NCBI GenBank assembly: GCA_036380835.1
Contig: DASVDZ010000064.1
Location: 211,611 to 275,610, forward strand
Reading direction: 5' to 3'
Origin: DASQJL01 sp036380835
Lineage (GTDB): Bacteria > Eisenbacteria > RBG-16-71-46 > SZUA-252
DNA length: 64,000 bases
Position 1 is the stretch's first letter, and every line of letters begins with the position of its first letter. The translations under genes and the position numbers were made by a program. Below the pieces are notes generated by a model, which searched no databases, had not been told where the DNA came from, and worked only from the letters and a program-made list of their open reading frames with translations. Below, in pieces: positions 25,104 through 33,047 of this stretch.

Positions 25104-25847
25104 ATGGCGAATTCCCGACGCGAATCGATCCACCGAAGTGTTCTGCTGGTCGCCCTGACCCCCTGTTTCGTGTCGTGCGGCACCCTGTTCGATCCCGTGC
25201 CCTATCACCACGCTCCCGTGGGACCGTCCGCGCCCGGCATCGCGGGTCCGCGCTACGCGGCCTTCCTCCGGGGGCAGGCGGACTCGGTGGAGTTCCGGGC
25301 GCAGGACGCGAACGGGGACGCCGTCGACTCGGTCGCCTCCGATCTGGCGGCGCTCCCGCCGGGAAACGACGCGACCTTCACGTCGGTCCCGGTCTCCGGA
25401 AGCGGTGCGCTCCAGTGCACGCTCCGCTGGACGGCCCGGACGACGGACACGGGGATCTATCCCGTGATCTTCACCGCGATCAACGGCCTGACCGGACCCC
25501 CCGACACGATCTGGATCTACACGATCGATCATCCAGCGGACGTCGTCCCCGCGGTGAGCTGCCCGGATTCGCTGCATCTCCTGGCGGGGGTGCCCCGGAC
25601 CTTCTCGGTGAGCGCGGACGATCCGGACGGCGATCCCGTCTTCCTGTTCGAGCCCACGGCGCCGCTCGGGGGCAGCACGCTGCAGCCGCTCAATCTCCTC
25701 TCGTGGGATCCGACGGTCGCCGGATCCCACGCCGACGGGGCGCTCACGCTCCGCGCCAATCGCCCGGGGACGTTCTCCGTGACGTTCACGGCGATCAACG
25801 CGGGGCACGGATTCGGCACCACGACGCTCTACGTGAGCGAGCCCTGA
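25104..25847 (+). CDS. Lipoprotein with Ig/cadherin-like domains, inside the heme operon
   Basis: A 247-residue exported protein. GGAGG lies 6 nt upstream of the ATG at 25104. The N-terminus MANSRRESIHRSVLLVALTP leads to a lipobox ending FVSC-G near residue 25, so it is probably lipid-anchored. The mature part has two beta-rich repeats: GQADSVEFRAQDANGDAV with CTLRWTARTTDTGIYPVIFTAING, and VPRTFSVSADDPDGDPVFLF with RPGTFSVTFTAINAGHGFGTT, matching Ig/cadherin-like folds. It sits between hemH and hemG with gaps of 37 and 10 bp on the same strand, so it is likely in the operon, though nothing links it to heme chemistry. No heme-binding motif (CXXCH or NEAT) is seen. Confidence 0.75.
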   Translation: MANSRRESIHRSVLLVALTPCFVSCGTLFDPVPYHHAPVGPSAPGIAGPRYAAFLRGQADSVEFRAQDANGDAVDSVASDLAALPPGNDATFTSVPVSGSGALQCTLRWTARTTDTGIYPVIFTAINGLTGPPDTIWIYTIDHPADVVPAVSCPDSLHLLAGVPRTFSVSADDPDGDPVFLFEPTAPLGGSTLQPLNLLSWDPTVAGSHADGALTLRANRPGTFSVTFTAINAGHGFGTTTLYVSEP

Positions 25848-25857
25848 GGATTCGGCC

Positions 25858-27237
25858 ATGCGGGTCGTGATCGTGGGAGCCGGCGTGGCGGGCCTCGCCA
25901 CGGCGTGGATGATCCGCCAGGAGGCCGCGCGCCGCGCGCGCGACGTCGCGATCACCGTCCTCGAGGCCGGGCCCCGCCCCGGCGGCCGCATCCGCACCAC
26001 CGAGGAGGACGGCTACCTGATCGAGTGGGCGGCGAACGGGATCCAGGGGACGGACGGCGCCGCGTGGCGCCTCGCGGAGGCGGTCGGGCTGGCCGACGAG
26101 CGCGTGATCGCGCGGCCCGACGCGGCGCGCCGCTACATCGCGCACGGCGGCCGGCTCCATCTCCTCCCGCTCTCGCCCGCCGCCCTCTTCGGCTTCCGCG
26201 CCATCTCCCCCTGGGCCCGGCTCCGCGTCGCCCTCGAGCCCTTCTACGCGCGGCGCGTCGCGCGGGAGGAGAGCGTCCACGACTATGCGGCGCGCCACAT
26301 CGGCGAGCAGGCCTCGCGCGTTCTGATCGGGAGCGCGGTGCGCGGCATCTTCGCCGGAGACGCGAAGCGCCTCTCGGTCGACGCGGCCTTCCCCCTGATG
26401 CGCCGGATGGAGCGCGACCACCGCTCCCTCGTCGTCGCGATGATGAAGCGGCGGAAGCAGGGGGGCGGCGGTCCGGGCGGACGCGCGCTCTGGAGCCTCC
26501 GCCACGGGATCGAGTCCTTGACCGGGGCCCTGGCGCGGTCGCTCGGCGCGGCCGTCCGGACCGGAGCGCCGGCGCTCACGCTGTCGCGCGGGGGCGAATG
26601 GAGCGGCGGCGGCGTCTACACGCTCCGGCTGGCGAGCGGCGAGCGGATCCCGGCGGACGCGGTCGTCCTGGCGACTCCGGCGCGCGCCGCCGCCGCGCTC
26701 CTCCGCGAGCTCGATCCCGAGCTGGCGCGCCGGGTCGGCACGATCGAGCCGGCCGGCCTCGCGGTCGTGGGCCTCGCGATGAAGCCCGAGTCCTTTCGCG
26801 CCGCGCCCGACGGCTACGGCTACCTCGTCTCCCCGGACGAGCCGCTCGACATCCTGGGCGCGCTCTTCGAGTCGAACCTCTTCCCCGGCCGCGCGCCCGA
26901 GGGGCGCGTGCTCGTCCGCGTGATGATCGGCGGCGCCGAGCGCCCGGAGCTGGTCACGCGGAGCGACGCCGACCTGATCGGCCTCGCGATGAGGGCGCTC
27001 GACAAGACGCACGGGCTCGCGAGCGGCCCGGAGCGAACGTGGGTGATCCGGCAGGAGGCGGCCATCTCGCAGTACCCGGTCGGGCACGTCGCCCTGCTCC
27101 AAGAGTTGGACCGGGGGACCGCGGCCCTCCCCGGGCTCCACCTGACGGGGAATCCCTACCGCGGCGTCTCGGTGGCGTCGCTCATCGAAGACGCCGAGCG
27201 CACGGCGACACGGGTGCTCGGCGCGAACGGGGGCTAG
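25858..27237 (+). CDS. hemG: Protoporphyrinogen oxidase (HemY type)
   Basis: A 459-residue FAD-dependent oxidase that aromatises protoporphyrinogen IX. The N-terminal dinucleotide-binding motif is VVIVGAGVAGLATAWMI, followed by VLEAGPRPGGRIRT (the flavin ribose Glu), and the C-terminal FAD segment is LHLTGNPYRGVSVASLIEDAE. This is the HemY/HemG-flavoprotein class, not the flavodoxin HemG of enterobacteria. HemY normally uses oxygen, which contrasts with the oxygen-independent HemN upstream. The gene ends the plus-strand heme operon, 10 bp after the lipoprotein, and is convergent with the cupin gene. Confidence 0.92.
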   Translation: MRVVIVGAGVAGLATAWMIRQEAARRARDVAITVLEAGPRPGGRIRTTEEDGYLIEWAANGIQGTDGAAWRLAEAVGLADERVIARPDAARRYIAHGGRLHLLPLSPAALFGFRAISPWARLRVALEPFYARRVAREESVHDYAARHIGEQASRVLIGSAVRGIFAGDAKRLSVDAAFPLMRRMERDHRSLVVAMMKRRKQGGGGPGGRALWSLRHGIESLTGALARSLGAAVRTGAPALTLSRGGEWSGGGVYTLRLASGERIPADAVVLATPARAAAALLRELDPELARRVGTIEPAGLAVVGLAMKPESFRAAPDGYGYLVSPDEPLDILGALFESNLFPGRAPEGRVLVRVMIGGAERPELVTRSDADLIGLAMRALDKTHGLASGPERTWVIRQEAAISQYPVGHVALLQELDRGTAALPGLHLTGNPYRGVSVASLIEDAERTATRVLGANGG

Positions 27238-27252
27238 CGGCGGGGAGCGCGG

Positions 27253-27609
27253 TCAGTCGCCGCGCCGCTCGCCTCCGTCGGGTCCGTAGAACAGGACCCA
27301 GACCGCGAAGTCGTCGGAGAAGTTCTCGAAGCGATGCTCCACGCCGGCCGCCACGAAGAGGAAGTCTCCGGGCGTGACGTGCGCGCGCACGCCGTCCCGC
27401 ATGAAGGTCCCCGTCCCCGAGATCACCACGTAGACCTCGTCCTGCGCGTGCGGCGTCTGCGCGTCGGCGCCCTGGGGCGCGTAGATCTCCACCTCGAGCG
27501 TGCCGTGCTGGAAGACCTTCGCGAAGCGCTCGCCTTCCGGTCCGGGAAGCTTCGCGAGCGCCTCGGCGGCGGTGACGCGCATTCGATCGTCGAAGCGGCT
27601 CGTGGTCAT
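27253..27609 (-). CDS. Cupin domain protein
   Basis: A 118-residue single-domain cupin. Motif 1 reads TPHAQDEVYVVISGTG near residue 52 (His and Glu ligands) and motif 2 reads VTPGDFLFVAAGVEHRF near residue 77 with the last His. It could be a metal-dependent dioxygenase, isomerase or a ligand-binding protein; no closer assignment is possible. It starts 1 nt beyond the stop of queD, so the order queE-queD-cupin is probably one operon. Confidence 0.87.
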   Translation of the reverse strand: MTTSRFDDRMRVTAAEALAKLPGPEGERFAKVFQHGTLEVEIYAPQGADAQTPHAQDEVYVVISGTGTFMRDGVRAHVTPGDFLFVAAGVEHRFENFSDDFAVWVLFYGPDGGERRGD

Positions 27610-27610
27610 T

Positions 27611-27973
27611 TCATCTCCCCCCGTATTCGCACCGGGCCTCGCACGTCTCGTGGATCACGAGGCGGTCGAGGGACGGCAGGGACGGCTTCAACCGCTCCCA
27701 GATCCACGCCGCCAGGTTCTCCGACGTGGGGTTCTCGAGACCTTCGACCTCGTTCAGGTGGTAGTGGTCGAGACGGCGGCGGATCGGCTCCACCGCGTCC
27801 CGGATCACGGCGTAGTCGAGGAACCAGCCCGTCGCGGGATCGACCTCCCCCTCGACGGTCACCTCCACCTTGAACGAATGGCCGTGGAGGCGGCGGCACT
27901 TGTGCCCCTCCGGCGCGCGCGGCAGGAGATGCGCCGCCTCGAACGTGAAGTCGCGGGTCAGCCGGACGACCAT
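27611..27973 (-). CDS. queD: 6-carboxy-5,6,7,8-tetrahydropterin synthase
   Basis: A 120-residue enzyme of queuosine (7-deazaguanine) biosynthesis that converts dihydroneopterin triphosphate to 6-carboxytetrahydropterin. Zinc ligands are His15, His30 and His32 (FEAAH and RRLHGHSF), and the nucleophile is Cys26. DHYHLNEVEG and PTSENLA, then LVIHETCEARCEY, are further QueD signatures. It begins 2 nt after the queE stop. queC and queF are not in the window. Confidence 0.93.
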   Translation of the reverse strand: MVVRLTRDFTFEAAHLLPRAPEGHKCRRLHGHSFKVEVTVEGEVDPATGWFLDYAVIRDAVEPIRRRLDHYHLNEVEGLENPTSENLAAWIWERLKPSLPSLDRLVIHETCEARCEYGGR

Positions 27974-27975
27974 GG

Positions 27976-28665
27976 TCAATGCATCCCCACCGTCTTGTGC
28001 GTCTGTGGAATCAGTCGCGCGTCGGGATAGCGGCCCCAGGGCCACCAGTCGAACACGCGCCTCCCGTCTCCGGCGCCGTGTTCCGGCTGGAGCACCACCA
28101 CGCCGCGGTACCGCACGGCGTCCAGGATCGCGACCGCGTCCCGCACGTCCCCCTCCGTCTGGATCACGAATTTGAGCTGGCGGCGCGGCTCGGGGATCGC
28201 GTCGACCAGCCGGCCGACCGACGGCGCCTGCGCCGTGACCGGATCCCCCTCGAACGTCTCGGCGCTCGCCCCCTTGGGGGAGATCGTCCAGAAGTCGATC
28301 CGGTCGAGCAGCTCCTCCACGACGCGGGCGCCGCTCGTCTCGATCGAGGTCCACCACCCGGCCGCGCGGACCGCCTCGAGGAGCCAGACGAGCGAGTCCT
28401 TGGGCGCGATCACCGGCTCCCCCCCGGTCAGGCAGAGGCGCCGCACCCCGGGCTCGGCCAGGATCCGGTCCCGGACGGCCTCCGGGGTCATCGTCTCGAA
28501 TCGCCCGACCCCGCTCGTGGTCAGCGCCTCCGGCTGGTCGCACCAGACGCAGCGGAGCGGACAGCCGTAGAACCGGACGAAGAGCGTCCGCTCCCCGACG
28601 TGCACCCCCTCCCCCTGGACCGAGAGGAAGATCTCGTTGACCCGAAACGCGGGAAGCGCACCCAT
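27976..28665 (-). CDS. queE: 7-carboxy-7-deazaguanine synthase
   Basis: A 229-residue radical SAM enzyme that rearranges 6-carboxytetrahydropterin to 7-carboxy-7-deazaguanine. The cluster cysteines are Cys35, Cys39 and Cys42 (CPLRCVWC), preceded by the QueE opening NEIFLSVQGEGVHVG. The motif LCLTGGEPVIAPK supplies the SAM-binding glycines, and FVIQTEGDVRDAV follows. The ATG at 28665 is preferred because TATCAT lies 6 nt upstream, a leaderless-like arrangement; the frame is open further but without homology. It is divergent from the FA2H-like hydroxylase gene. Confidence 0.93.
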   Translation of the reverse strand: MGALPAFRVNEIFLSVQGEGVHVGERTLFVRFYGCPLRCVWCDQPEALTTSGVGRFETMTPEAVRDRILAEPGVRRLCLTGGEPVIAPKDSLVWLLEAVRAAGWWTSIETSGARVVEELLDRIDFWTISPKGASAETFEGDPVTAQAPSVGRLVDAIPEPRRQLKFVIQTEGDVRDAVAILDAVRYRGVVVLQPEHGAGDGRRVFDWWPWGRYPDARLIPQTHKTVGMH

Positions 28666-28671
28666 CGCTCC

Positions 28672-28677
28672 ATGATA
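28672..28677 (-). promoter_or_regulatory. -10 box 6 nt before the queE ATG
   Basis: TATCAT on the minus strand ends 6 nt before the ATG at 28665. Transcription would start at about the start codon, giving a leaderless queE-queD-cupin mRNA. No preQ1 riboswitch-like leader can fit between promoter and gene. Confidence 0.45.
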
Positions 28678-28725
28678 CCGGGTTTGGCGCGGGGATGGGG
28701 CTTCCGGACGGGCGGGACGTGCCGG

Positions 28726-28755
28726 TTGACCTTCCCGCCGCGACGCTCGTATCAT
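28726..28755 (+). promoter_or_regulatory. Promoter of the hydroxylase-mla operon
   Basis: TTGACC (28726-28731) and TATCAT (28750-28755) are separated by 18 bp, close to the housekeeping consensus. It lies about 67 bp upstream of the hydroxylase ATG at 28822 and is divergent from queE. Confidence 0.55.
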
Positions 28756-28821
28756 TCCACGGCGAATCTCCGGGGCGCGGGAGGCGTCGCCGGGACGAAC
28801 GGGACGGAGGCTTCGGGACCC

Positions 28822-29475
28822 ATGGCGAAGGCGAACTACGGCGATCTGCCCATCAACCACGACGACGAGCCGATCCGGCTCTTCAAGTCGGACTATCTGG
28901 AATTCTTCACGCACATCCATCCGGCGGTCGTGCTCCTCCTCTTCGCCCCGGTGGTGATCTACTTCCTCGCCCGGGGCCTGGCCGACCGCGCCGGCGGCCC
29001 GCTCTGGCCGGTGGCGGCCGCGTTCGTCGCCGGGCTCCTCGTCTGGTCGTTCACCGAATACGTCCTCCATCGCTACCTCTTCCACTACGAGCCGACCCAC
29101 CCGACCCTCAAGTGGATCTGGTACCTGATCCACGGCGTCCACCACGAGCAGCCGCAGTGCAAGACGCGCCTCGTCATGCCGCCGATCCTGAGCATCCCGC
29201 TCGCCTTCTTCTTCTACGGGCTCTTCACGCTCGTCATCGGCCGGCTGATCGGCGCCCCGCTCTGGGTCGCGCCCGTCTACGCGGGGTTCGTGACCGGCTA
29301 CCTGATGTACGACATGCTCCACTACGCCGAGCACCATCTCTCGATGAAGTGGGGATTCCTCAAATACGTCAAGCGCTACCACCTGCTCCACCACTTCAAG
29401 ACACCGGACGACCGATTCGGCGTGAGCTCCCCGCTGTGGGACGTCGTCTTCCGCACCAAGCCGAAGGATTCGTGA
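28822..29475 (+). CDS. FA2H/sterol desaturase family fatty acid hydroxylase
   Basis: A 217-residue di-iron membrane hydroxylase. The histidine boxes are H83-X4-H88 (HRYLFH), H104-XX-HH108 (HGVHHE), H167-XXX-HH172 (HYAEHH) and HXXHH at 187-191. The stretch HGVHHEQPQCKTRLVMPP closely resembles the HG-HH--P-D--RLV-PP signature of eukaryotic FA2H/Scs7, which 2-hydroxylates the N-acyl chain of ceramide; the cytochrome b5 domain of those enzymes is absent. Four membrane helices surround the boxes. It begins an operon with mlaE-F-D, and a ceramide-type operon converges on it, so ceramide or fatty-acyl 2-hydroxylation is a reasonable inference. Confidence 0.88.
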   Translation: MAKANYGDLPINHDDEPIRLFKSDYLEFFTHIHPAVVLLLFAPVVIYFLARGLADRAGGPLWPVAAAFVAGLLVWSFTEYVLHRYLFHYEPTHPTLKWIWYLIHGVHHEQPQCKTRLVMPPILSIPLAFFFYGLFTLVIGRLIGAPLWVAPVYAGFVTGYLMYDMLHYAEHHLSMKWGFLKYVKRYHLLHHFKTPDDRFGVSSPLWDVVFRTKPKDS

Positions 29476-29515
29476 GCCGCCGCCCGGCGGTGCGGGCGCG
29501 CGGGTCCCGGACGTC

Positions 29516-30295
29516 GTGGCATTGATCGCGGGAATCATCGGCCGGATCCGACGGATGGTCGAGACCGTCCAGGACTTTTCGCTCTTCTCGGCCGCCGCCA
29601 TCCGCGCCGCCTTCACCCTTCCCTACTACGGGCGCGAGCTGATGAACCAGCTCCACTTCGCCGCGATCGGCTCGCTCCTGATCGTGGTCATCTCCTCCGC
29701 CGTCGCCGGGCAGGCGTTGGCGATCCAGCTCGCGCGCGAGCTGGCCAACACGGGCGCGAAGACCGAGCTGGGGCACTTCATGGTGATCTCGGTCGTGCGC
29801 GCGCTGGGGCCGGTCCTGACCGGGATGGTGGTCGCGTCGCGGATGTCCGCGGGCATCACGGCGGAGCTGGGCGCCATGCGCTCGAGCGACCAGATCGACG
29901 CGCTCGTCGCGTTCGGCTCCGATCCGATGAAGCGGCTCGTCGTGCCGCGGATCATCGCGCTCCTCGTGGCGCTCCCCGCGCTGACCATCGTCGGCGACGC
30001 GCTCGCGGTCATCGGGGGCGGGTTCGTCGGAACGCAGTACCACCTCCCCATGGAGGCCTACTACCTCGGCGTGTTCAAGTACCTGACGCCGAAGAACATC
30101 CTGGTCGGCATGATCAAGCCGTTCCTCTTCGCCGTCCTGATCGCCGTGGTCGCCTGCTGGCGGGGCTTCACGTCGGAGGGGGGGGCGAAGGGCGTCGGCG
30201 TCTCGACGACGCAGTCGGTGGTCGCCTCGTCGGTCGGCATCCTCGTGACCGACGGCATCTGCACGCGGCTCGTGTTCCGGATCCTGGGCTGGTAA
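29516..30295 (+). CDS. mlaE: MlaE-family lipid ABC transporter permease
   Basis: A 259-residue permease of the MCE/Mla intermembrane lipid transport system. MlaE features are visible: MNQLHFAAIGSLLIVVISSAVAGQALAIQ in the N-terminal helices, then VRALGPVLTGMVVASRMSAGITAELGAM near residue 100, the conserved EQXXA-type loop, and the C-terminal VACWRGFTSEGGAKGVGVSTT. The start is a GTG at 29516. mlaF follows after 3 nt and mlaD 13 nt later. In Gram-negative bacteria MlaFEDB moves phospholipids between inner and outer membranes; here the neighbours suggest a possible sphingolipid cargo (inference). No mlaB or mlaC is adjacent. Confidence 0.93.
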   Translation: MALIAGIIGRIRRMVETVQDFSLFSAAAIRAAFTLPYYGRELMNQLHFAAIGSLLIVVISSAVAGQALAIQLARELANTGAKTELGHFMVISVVRALGPVLTGMVVASRMSAGITAELGAMRSSDQIDALVAFGSDPMKRLVVPRIIALLVALPALTIVGDALAVIGGGFVGTQYHLPMEAYYLGVFKYLTPKNILVGMIKPFLFAVLIAVVACWRGFTSEGGAKGVGVSTTQSVVASSVGILVTDGICTRLVFRILGW

Positions 30296-30298
30296 CGC

Positions 30299-31102
30299 AT
30301 GATCTCGTTCCGTAACGTCTGGTATTCGATCGAGGGGCACTCGATCCTCGAGGACGTCTCCTTCGACGTGCCGCGGGGGGCGACGACGGTGATCCTCGGC
30401 CCGTCGGGCTCGGGCAAGAGCACGGCGCTCCGGCTCCTCCTGGGCCTGGCGCGTCCCGACCGCGGGGCCATCTTCGTGGACGGCGAGGACATCACGCGGG
30501 TGGGCGAGGCGCGGATGCGCCAGATCCGCCAGCGGATGGGGATGGTCTTCCAGCAGGGCGCGCTCTTCGACTCGATGACGGTCGGCGAGAACGTGGGATT
30601 CGCGCTCCTCGAGCACGAGGAGCCGGCGGAGGACGAGCTGGAGGGGACGATCCGGACCTACCTGACGCTGGTCGGTCTCGACGACAACCTGATCGACCGG
30701 ATGCCCGACCAGCTCTCCGGCGGGATGCAGCGCCGCGTCGCGATCGCGCGGGCGCTGGCGGCGCGCGACCCGCTCATCCTGCTCTACGACGAGCCGACGA
30801 CCGGGCTCGATCCCCAGAGCGCCGAGCGGATCACCGACCTGATCGTCCGCCTCCGCGACCAGATGGGAAAGACGGCGATCATGGTCACGCACGACATCGC
30901 CGACGCCTTCAAGGTGGCGAACACGATCACCGTCCTGAACGAAGGGCGCGTGGTCTTCCACGGCACGCCGGTCGAGCTGGCCGGGACCGAGTCGCCCTTC
31001 ATCAGCGAGTTCCTCGCGCCGTTCCGGAAGGCGGTCCAGTCCGCGTCGAGCCGCATCATTCCCGGCGCGCGTCGATCCGCCGCTCCGCCGGGCCCACAAT
31101 GA
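30299..31102 (+). CDS. mlaF: MlaF-family lipid ABC transporter ATPase
   Basis: A 267-residue ABC ATPase. Walker A is GPSGSGKS at residues 34-41, the signature is LSGGMQRRVAIARAL near residue 142, Walker B is LILLYDEPTTGLDP, and the switch His is in MVTHDIADAF. It energises lipid movement by MlaE. It lies 3 nt after mlaE and 13 nt before the MCE protein, so a complete E-F-D core is present. Confidence 0.95.
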   Translation: MISFRNVWYSIEGHSILEDVSFDVPRGATTVILGPSGSGKSTALRLLLGLARPDRGAIFVDGEDITRVGEARMRQIRQRMGMVFQQGALFDSMTVGENVGFALLEHEEPAEDELEGTIRTYLTLVGLDDNLIDRMPDQLSGGMQRRVAIARALAARDPLILLYDEPTTGLDPQSAERITDLIVRLRDQMGKTAIMVTHDIADAFKVANTITVLNEGRVVFHGTPVELAGTESPFISEFLAPFRKAVQSASSRIIPGARRSAAPPGPQ

Positions 31103-31115
31103 CGGGAGGCGTCAC

Positions 31116-32042
31116 GTGAAGCGAACGGGGCAGGTCCCCTTCATGAAGCTGCAGGTCGGGATCGTGGTGCTGATCGCGTTCGCGCTCCTGCTCTGGGCCA
31201 CGTTCCAGTCGGGGAGCTTCCAGGTCGGGCGCGAGGAGAAGATCACGCTCCGCTTCACGAGCGTCGGCGGCCTCGAGGAGGGCGCGATCGTCCGGCTGAA
31301 CGGCGTGCCCGTCGGCATCGTCCGGGACATCTCGCTTCGGCCGAACGACAACGAGGTCCACGTGACCATCGGCGTCAAGCGCGGCACGCGGGCGCGGCTC
31401 CACGCGGGCTCCGACGCCCGCATCACCACGGTCGGGTTCCTCTCCGAGCTCTACGTCGCGCTCGACTCGGGCGACCCGGCCGCGCCCGCGATCACGTCCG
31501 ACCAACAGATCTCGACCGGGCTCGTCGCCGATCCGCAGCAGATGATGGCGCAGGTGAAGGGGATGGCCGACAGCCTGGACGTGCTCCTCGCCAACCTGAA
31601 CCGCGCGGGGCGGCGGTTCGCCCAGGGCCAGGGAACGCTCGGCCGCCTCTCCCAGGACGAGAAGCTCTACGACCAGATGGTCACCCTGAGCAAGAACGCG
31701 ACGACGCTCACCGAGCGGATGGACGCGAGCCAGGCCAAGCTCACGGAGCGGCTCCTCTCGCTCTCCTCCTCGCTCGACAGCCTGAGCTGGCGGATGCAGC
31801 ACGGGGAGAATTCGGTGTCGCGCCTCCTCAACAGCGACGACCTCTACAACCACCTCGCGTCCACCACCGCGCGCGTCGACTCGGTGCTCGCGGTGCTCCA
31901 GTCGGGCAAGGGGACCTTCGGACAGATGCTCTCCGACTCCACCCTCTACGACGACACGAAGGCGCTCATGGGGTCGATGAAGCGGCTGATGAGCGAGATC
32001 GAGAAGAACCCGAAGAAGTACCTCAAGTTCAGCATCTTCTAG
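31116..32042 (+). CDS. mlaD: MlaD/MCE domain substrate-binding protein
   Basis: A 308-residue protein anchored by one N-terminal helix (LQVGIVVLIAFALLLWATFQ, residues 10-29). The single MCE domain follows (ITLRFTSVGGLEEGAIVRLN, then GVPVGIVRDISL, then GFLSELYVAL), ending near residue 135. The remaining half is a long helical, coiled-coil-rich tail with repeated QGTLGRLSQDEKLYDQM and STLYDDTKALMGSMK segments, common in long MCE proteins that may span the periplasm. MCE rings form the lipid conduit. The gene ends 9 bp before the stop of the convergent reductase gene. Confidence 0.92.
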   Translation: MKRTGQVPFMKLQVGIVVLIAFALLLWATFQSGSFQVGREEKITLRFTSVGGLEEGAIVRLNGVPVGIVRDISLRPNDNEVHVTIGVKRGTRARLHAGSDARITTVGFLSELYVALDSGDPAAPAITSDQQISTGLVADPQQMMAQVKGMADSLDVLLANLNRAGRRFAQGQGTLGRLSQDEKLYDQMVTLSKNATTLTERMDASQAKLTERLLSLSSSLDSLSWRMQHGENSVSRLLNSDDLYNHLASTTARVDSVLAVLQSGKGTFGQMLSDSTLYDDTKALMGSMKRLMSEIEKNPKKYLKFSIF

Positions 32043-32051
32043 CGGCGCCCG

Positions 32052-33047
32052 CTAGAGCCAGCCCGACTCCCGATACCACGCCGCCGTCGCGCGGACGCCC
32101 TCGCGAAGTGGAATCGCGGGCTCCCACCCGAGGCGGGAGCGGAGCTTGGCCGAGGTGCAGATCCAGTCCCCCGCCGAGATCTCGCGGAGCTTCTCGCGGC
32201 TCAGGTAGGGCGGGCGGCCCGTGATTCCCGAGACGACCTCCGCGAGGAGTGCCCCCGCGGCGAGCGCGAATCCTGGCGGCGTGAACCGCACCGCCCACGT
32301 ACCCATCGCCTCCTTGAGGAACGCGCCGAACTCCTCGTAGTCGGTCACGTCGGGCGCCGACGCGAAGAAGATCTCCCCGACCGCGCGGTCGTCCGTGAGG
32401 AGGAGCCACGAGGCCACGGCCAGATCCTGGGCGTGGATGATCGAGAACCGTCCCCCCGTCCGGAGCACGGGGAGGACGTGGCGCTTCACCGCGACGAACG
32501 CGCGGTAGAACGCCGTGTCCCGCGGGCCGTAGACGCCTGGAGGACGCACGGCGACGACCGGGAGCCGGTCGCGGAGGAGCATCGTCAGCTTCTCCGCGCG
32601 GAGCTTGCTCTCGCCGTAGGAGGAGACGGGCTGCGGAAGCTGGTTCTCGGCGACGGGGCGGCCATCGGGGCTCGGCCCCGACGCGGCCTGGCTCGAGACG
32701 AGGAGAAAGCGCCGGAGGCGGGGACACGCCTCGACCGCGGCGCGGAGGATCGTCTCCGTGCCCTTCACGTTGGCCTCGTGGAATTCCTTCGCCGTCGAGG
32801 CGCTCGTCCGACCCGCCGCGTGGACGATCCAGTCGGCGCCGTCCAGCGCGGCCGCCGTCCGCTTCGGGTCCGTGAGCGGCGCCACGACGATCTCCACCGG
32901 CTTTCCTTCGAGCCATCGGCGGGGAGAGCGCTCGCGGACCAGGCAGCGGACGCGCGCGCCGCGGCGGATCAGCTCGTCGACGATGTGGCTTCCGACGAAC
33001 CCCGACGCCCCCGTGACGACGGCGAGCGGGGCGCTCGGGGCGCTCAT
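32052..33047 (-). CDS. NAD-dependent epimerase/dehydratase family reductase, CerR-like
   Basis: A 331-residue extended short-chain dehydrogenase. NAD(P) binding is by GASGFVGSH near residue 13, and the catalytic YXXXK is in SSYGESKLRAEKL near residue 145. In Caulobacter the ceramide reductase CerR is likewise annotated as an NAD-dependent epimerase and lies next to serine palmitoyltransferase. Here the gene is third after the SPT-like enzyme and an acyltransferase, overlapping the latter by 4 nt. Reduction of the 3-keto group of a sphinganine or ceramide is therefore inferred; the fold alone would fit many nucleotide-sugar or steroid enzymes. Confidence 0.8.
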   Translation of the reverse strand: MSAPSAPLAVVTGASGFVGSHIVDELIRRGARVRCLVRERSPRRWLEGKPVEIVVAPLTDPKRTAAALDGADWIVHAAGRTSASTAKEFHEANVKGTETILRAAVEACPRLRRFLLVSSQAASGPSPDGRPVAENQLPQPVSSYGESKLRAEKLTMLLRDRLPVVAVRPPGVYGPRDTAFYRAFVAVKRHVLPVLRTGGRFSIIHAQDLAVASWLLLTDDRAVGEIFFASAPDVTDYEEFGAFLKEAMGTWAVRFTPPGFALAAGALLAEVVSGITGRPPYLSREKLREISAGDWICTSAKLRSRLGWEPAIPLREGVRATAAWYRESGWL

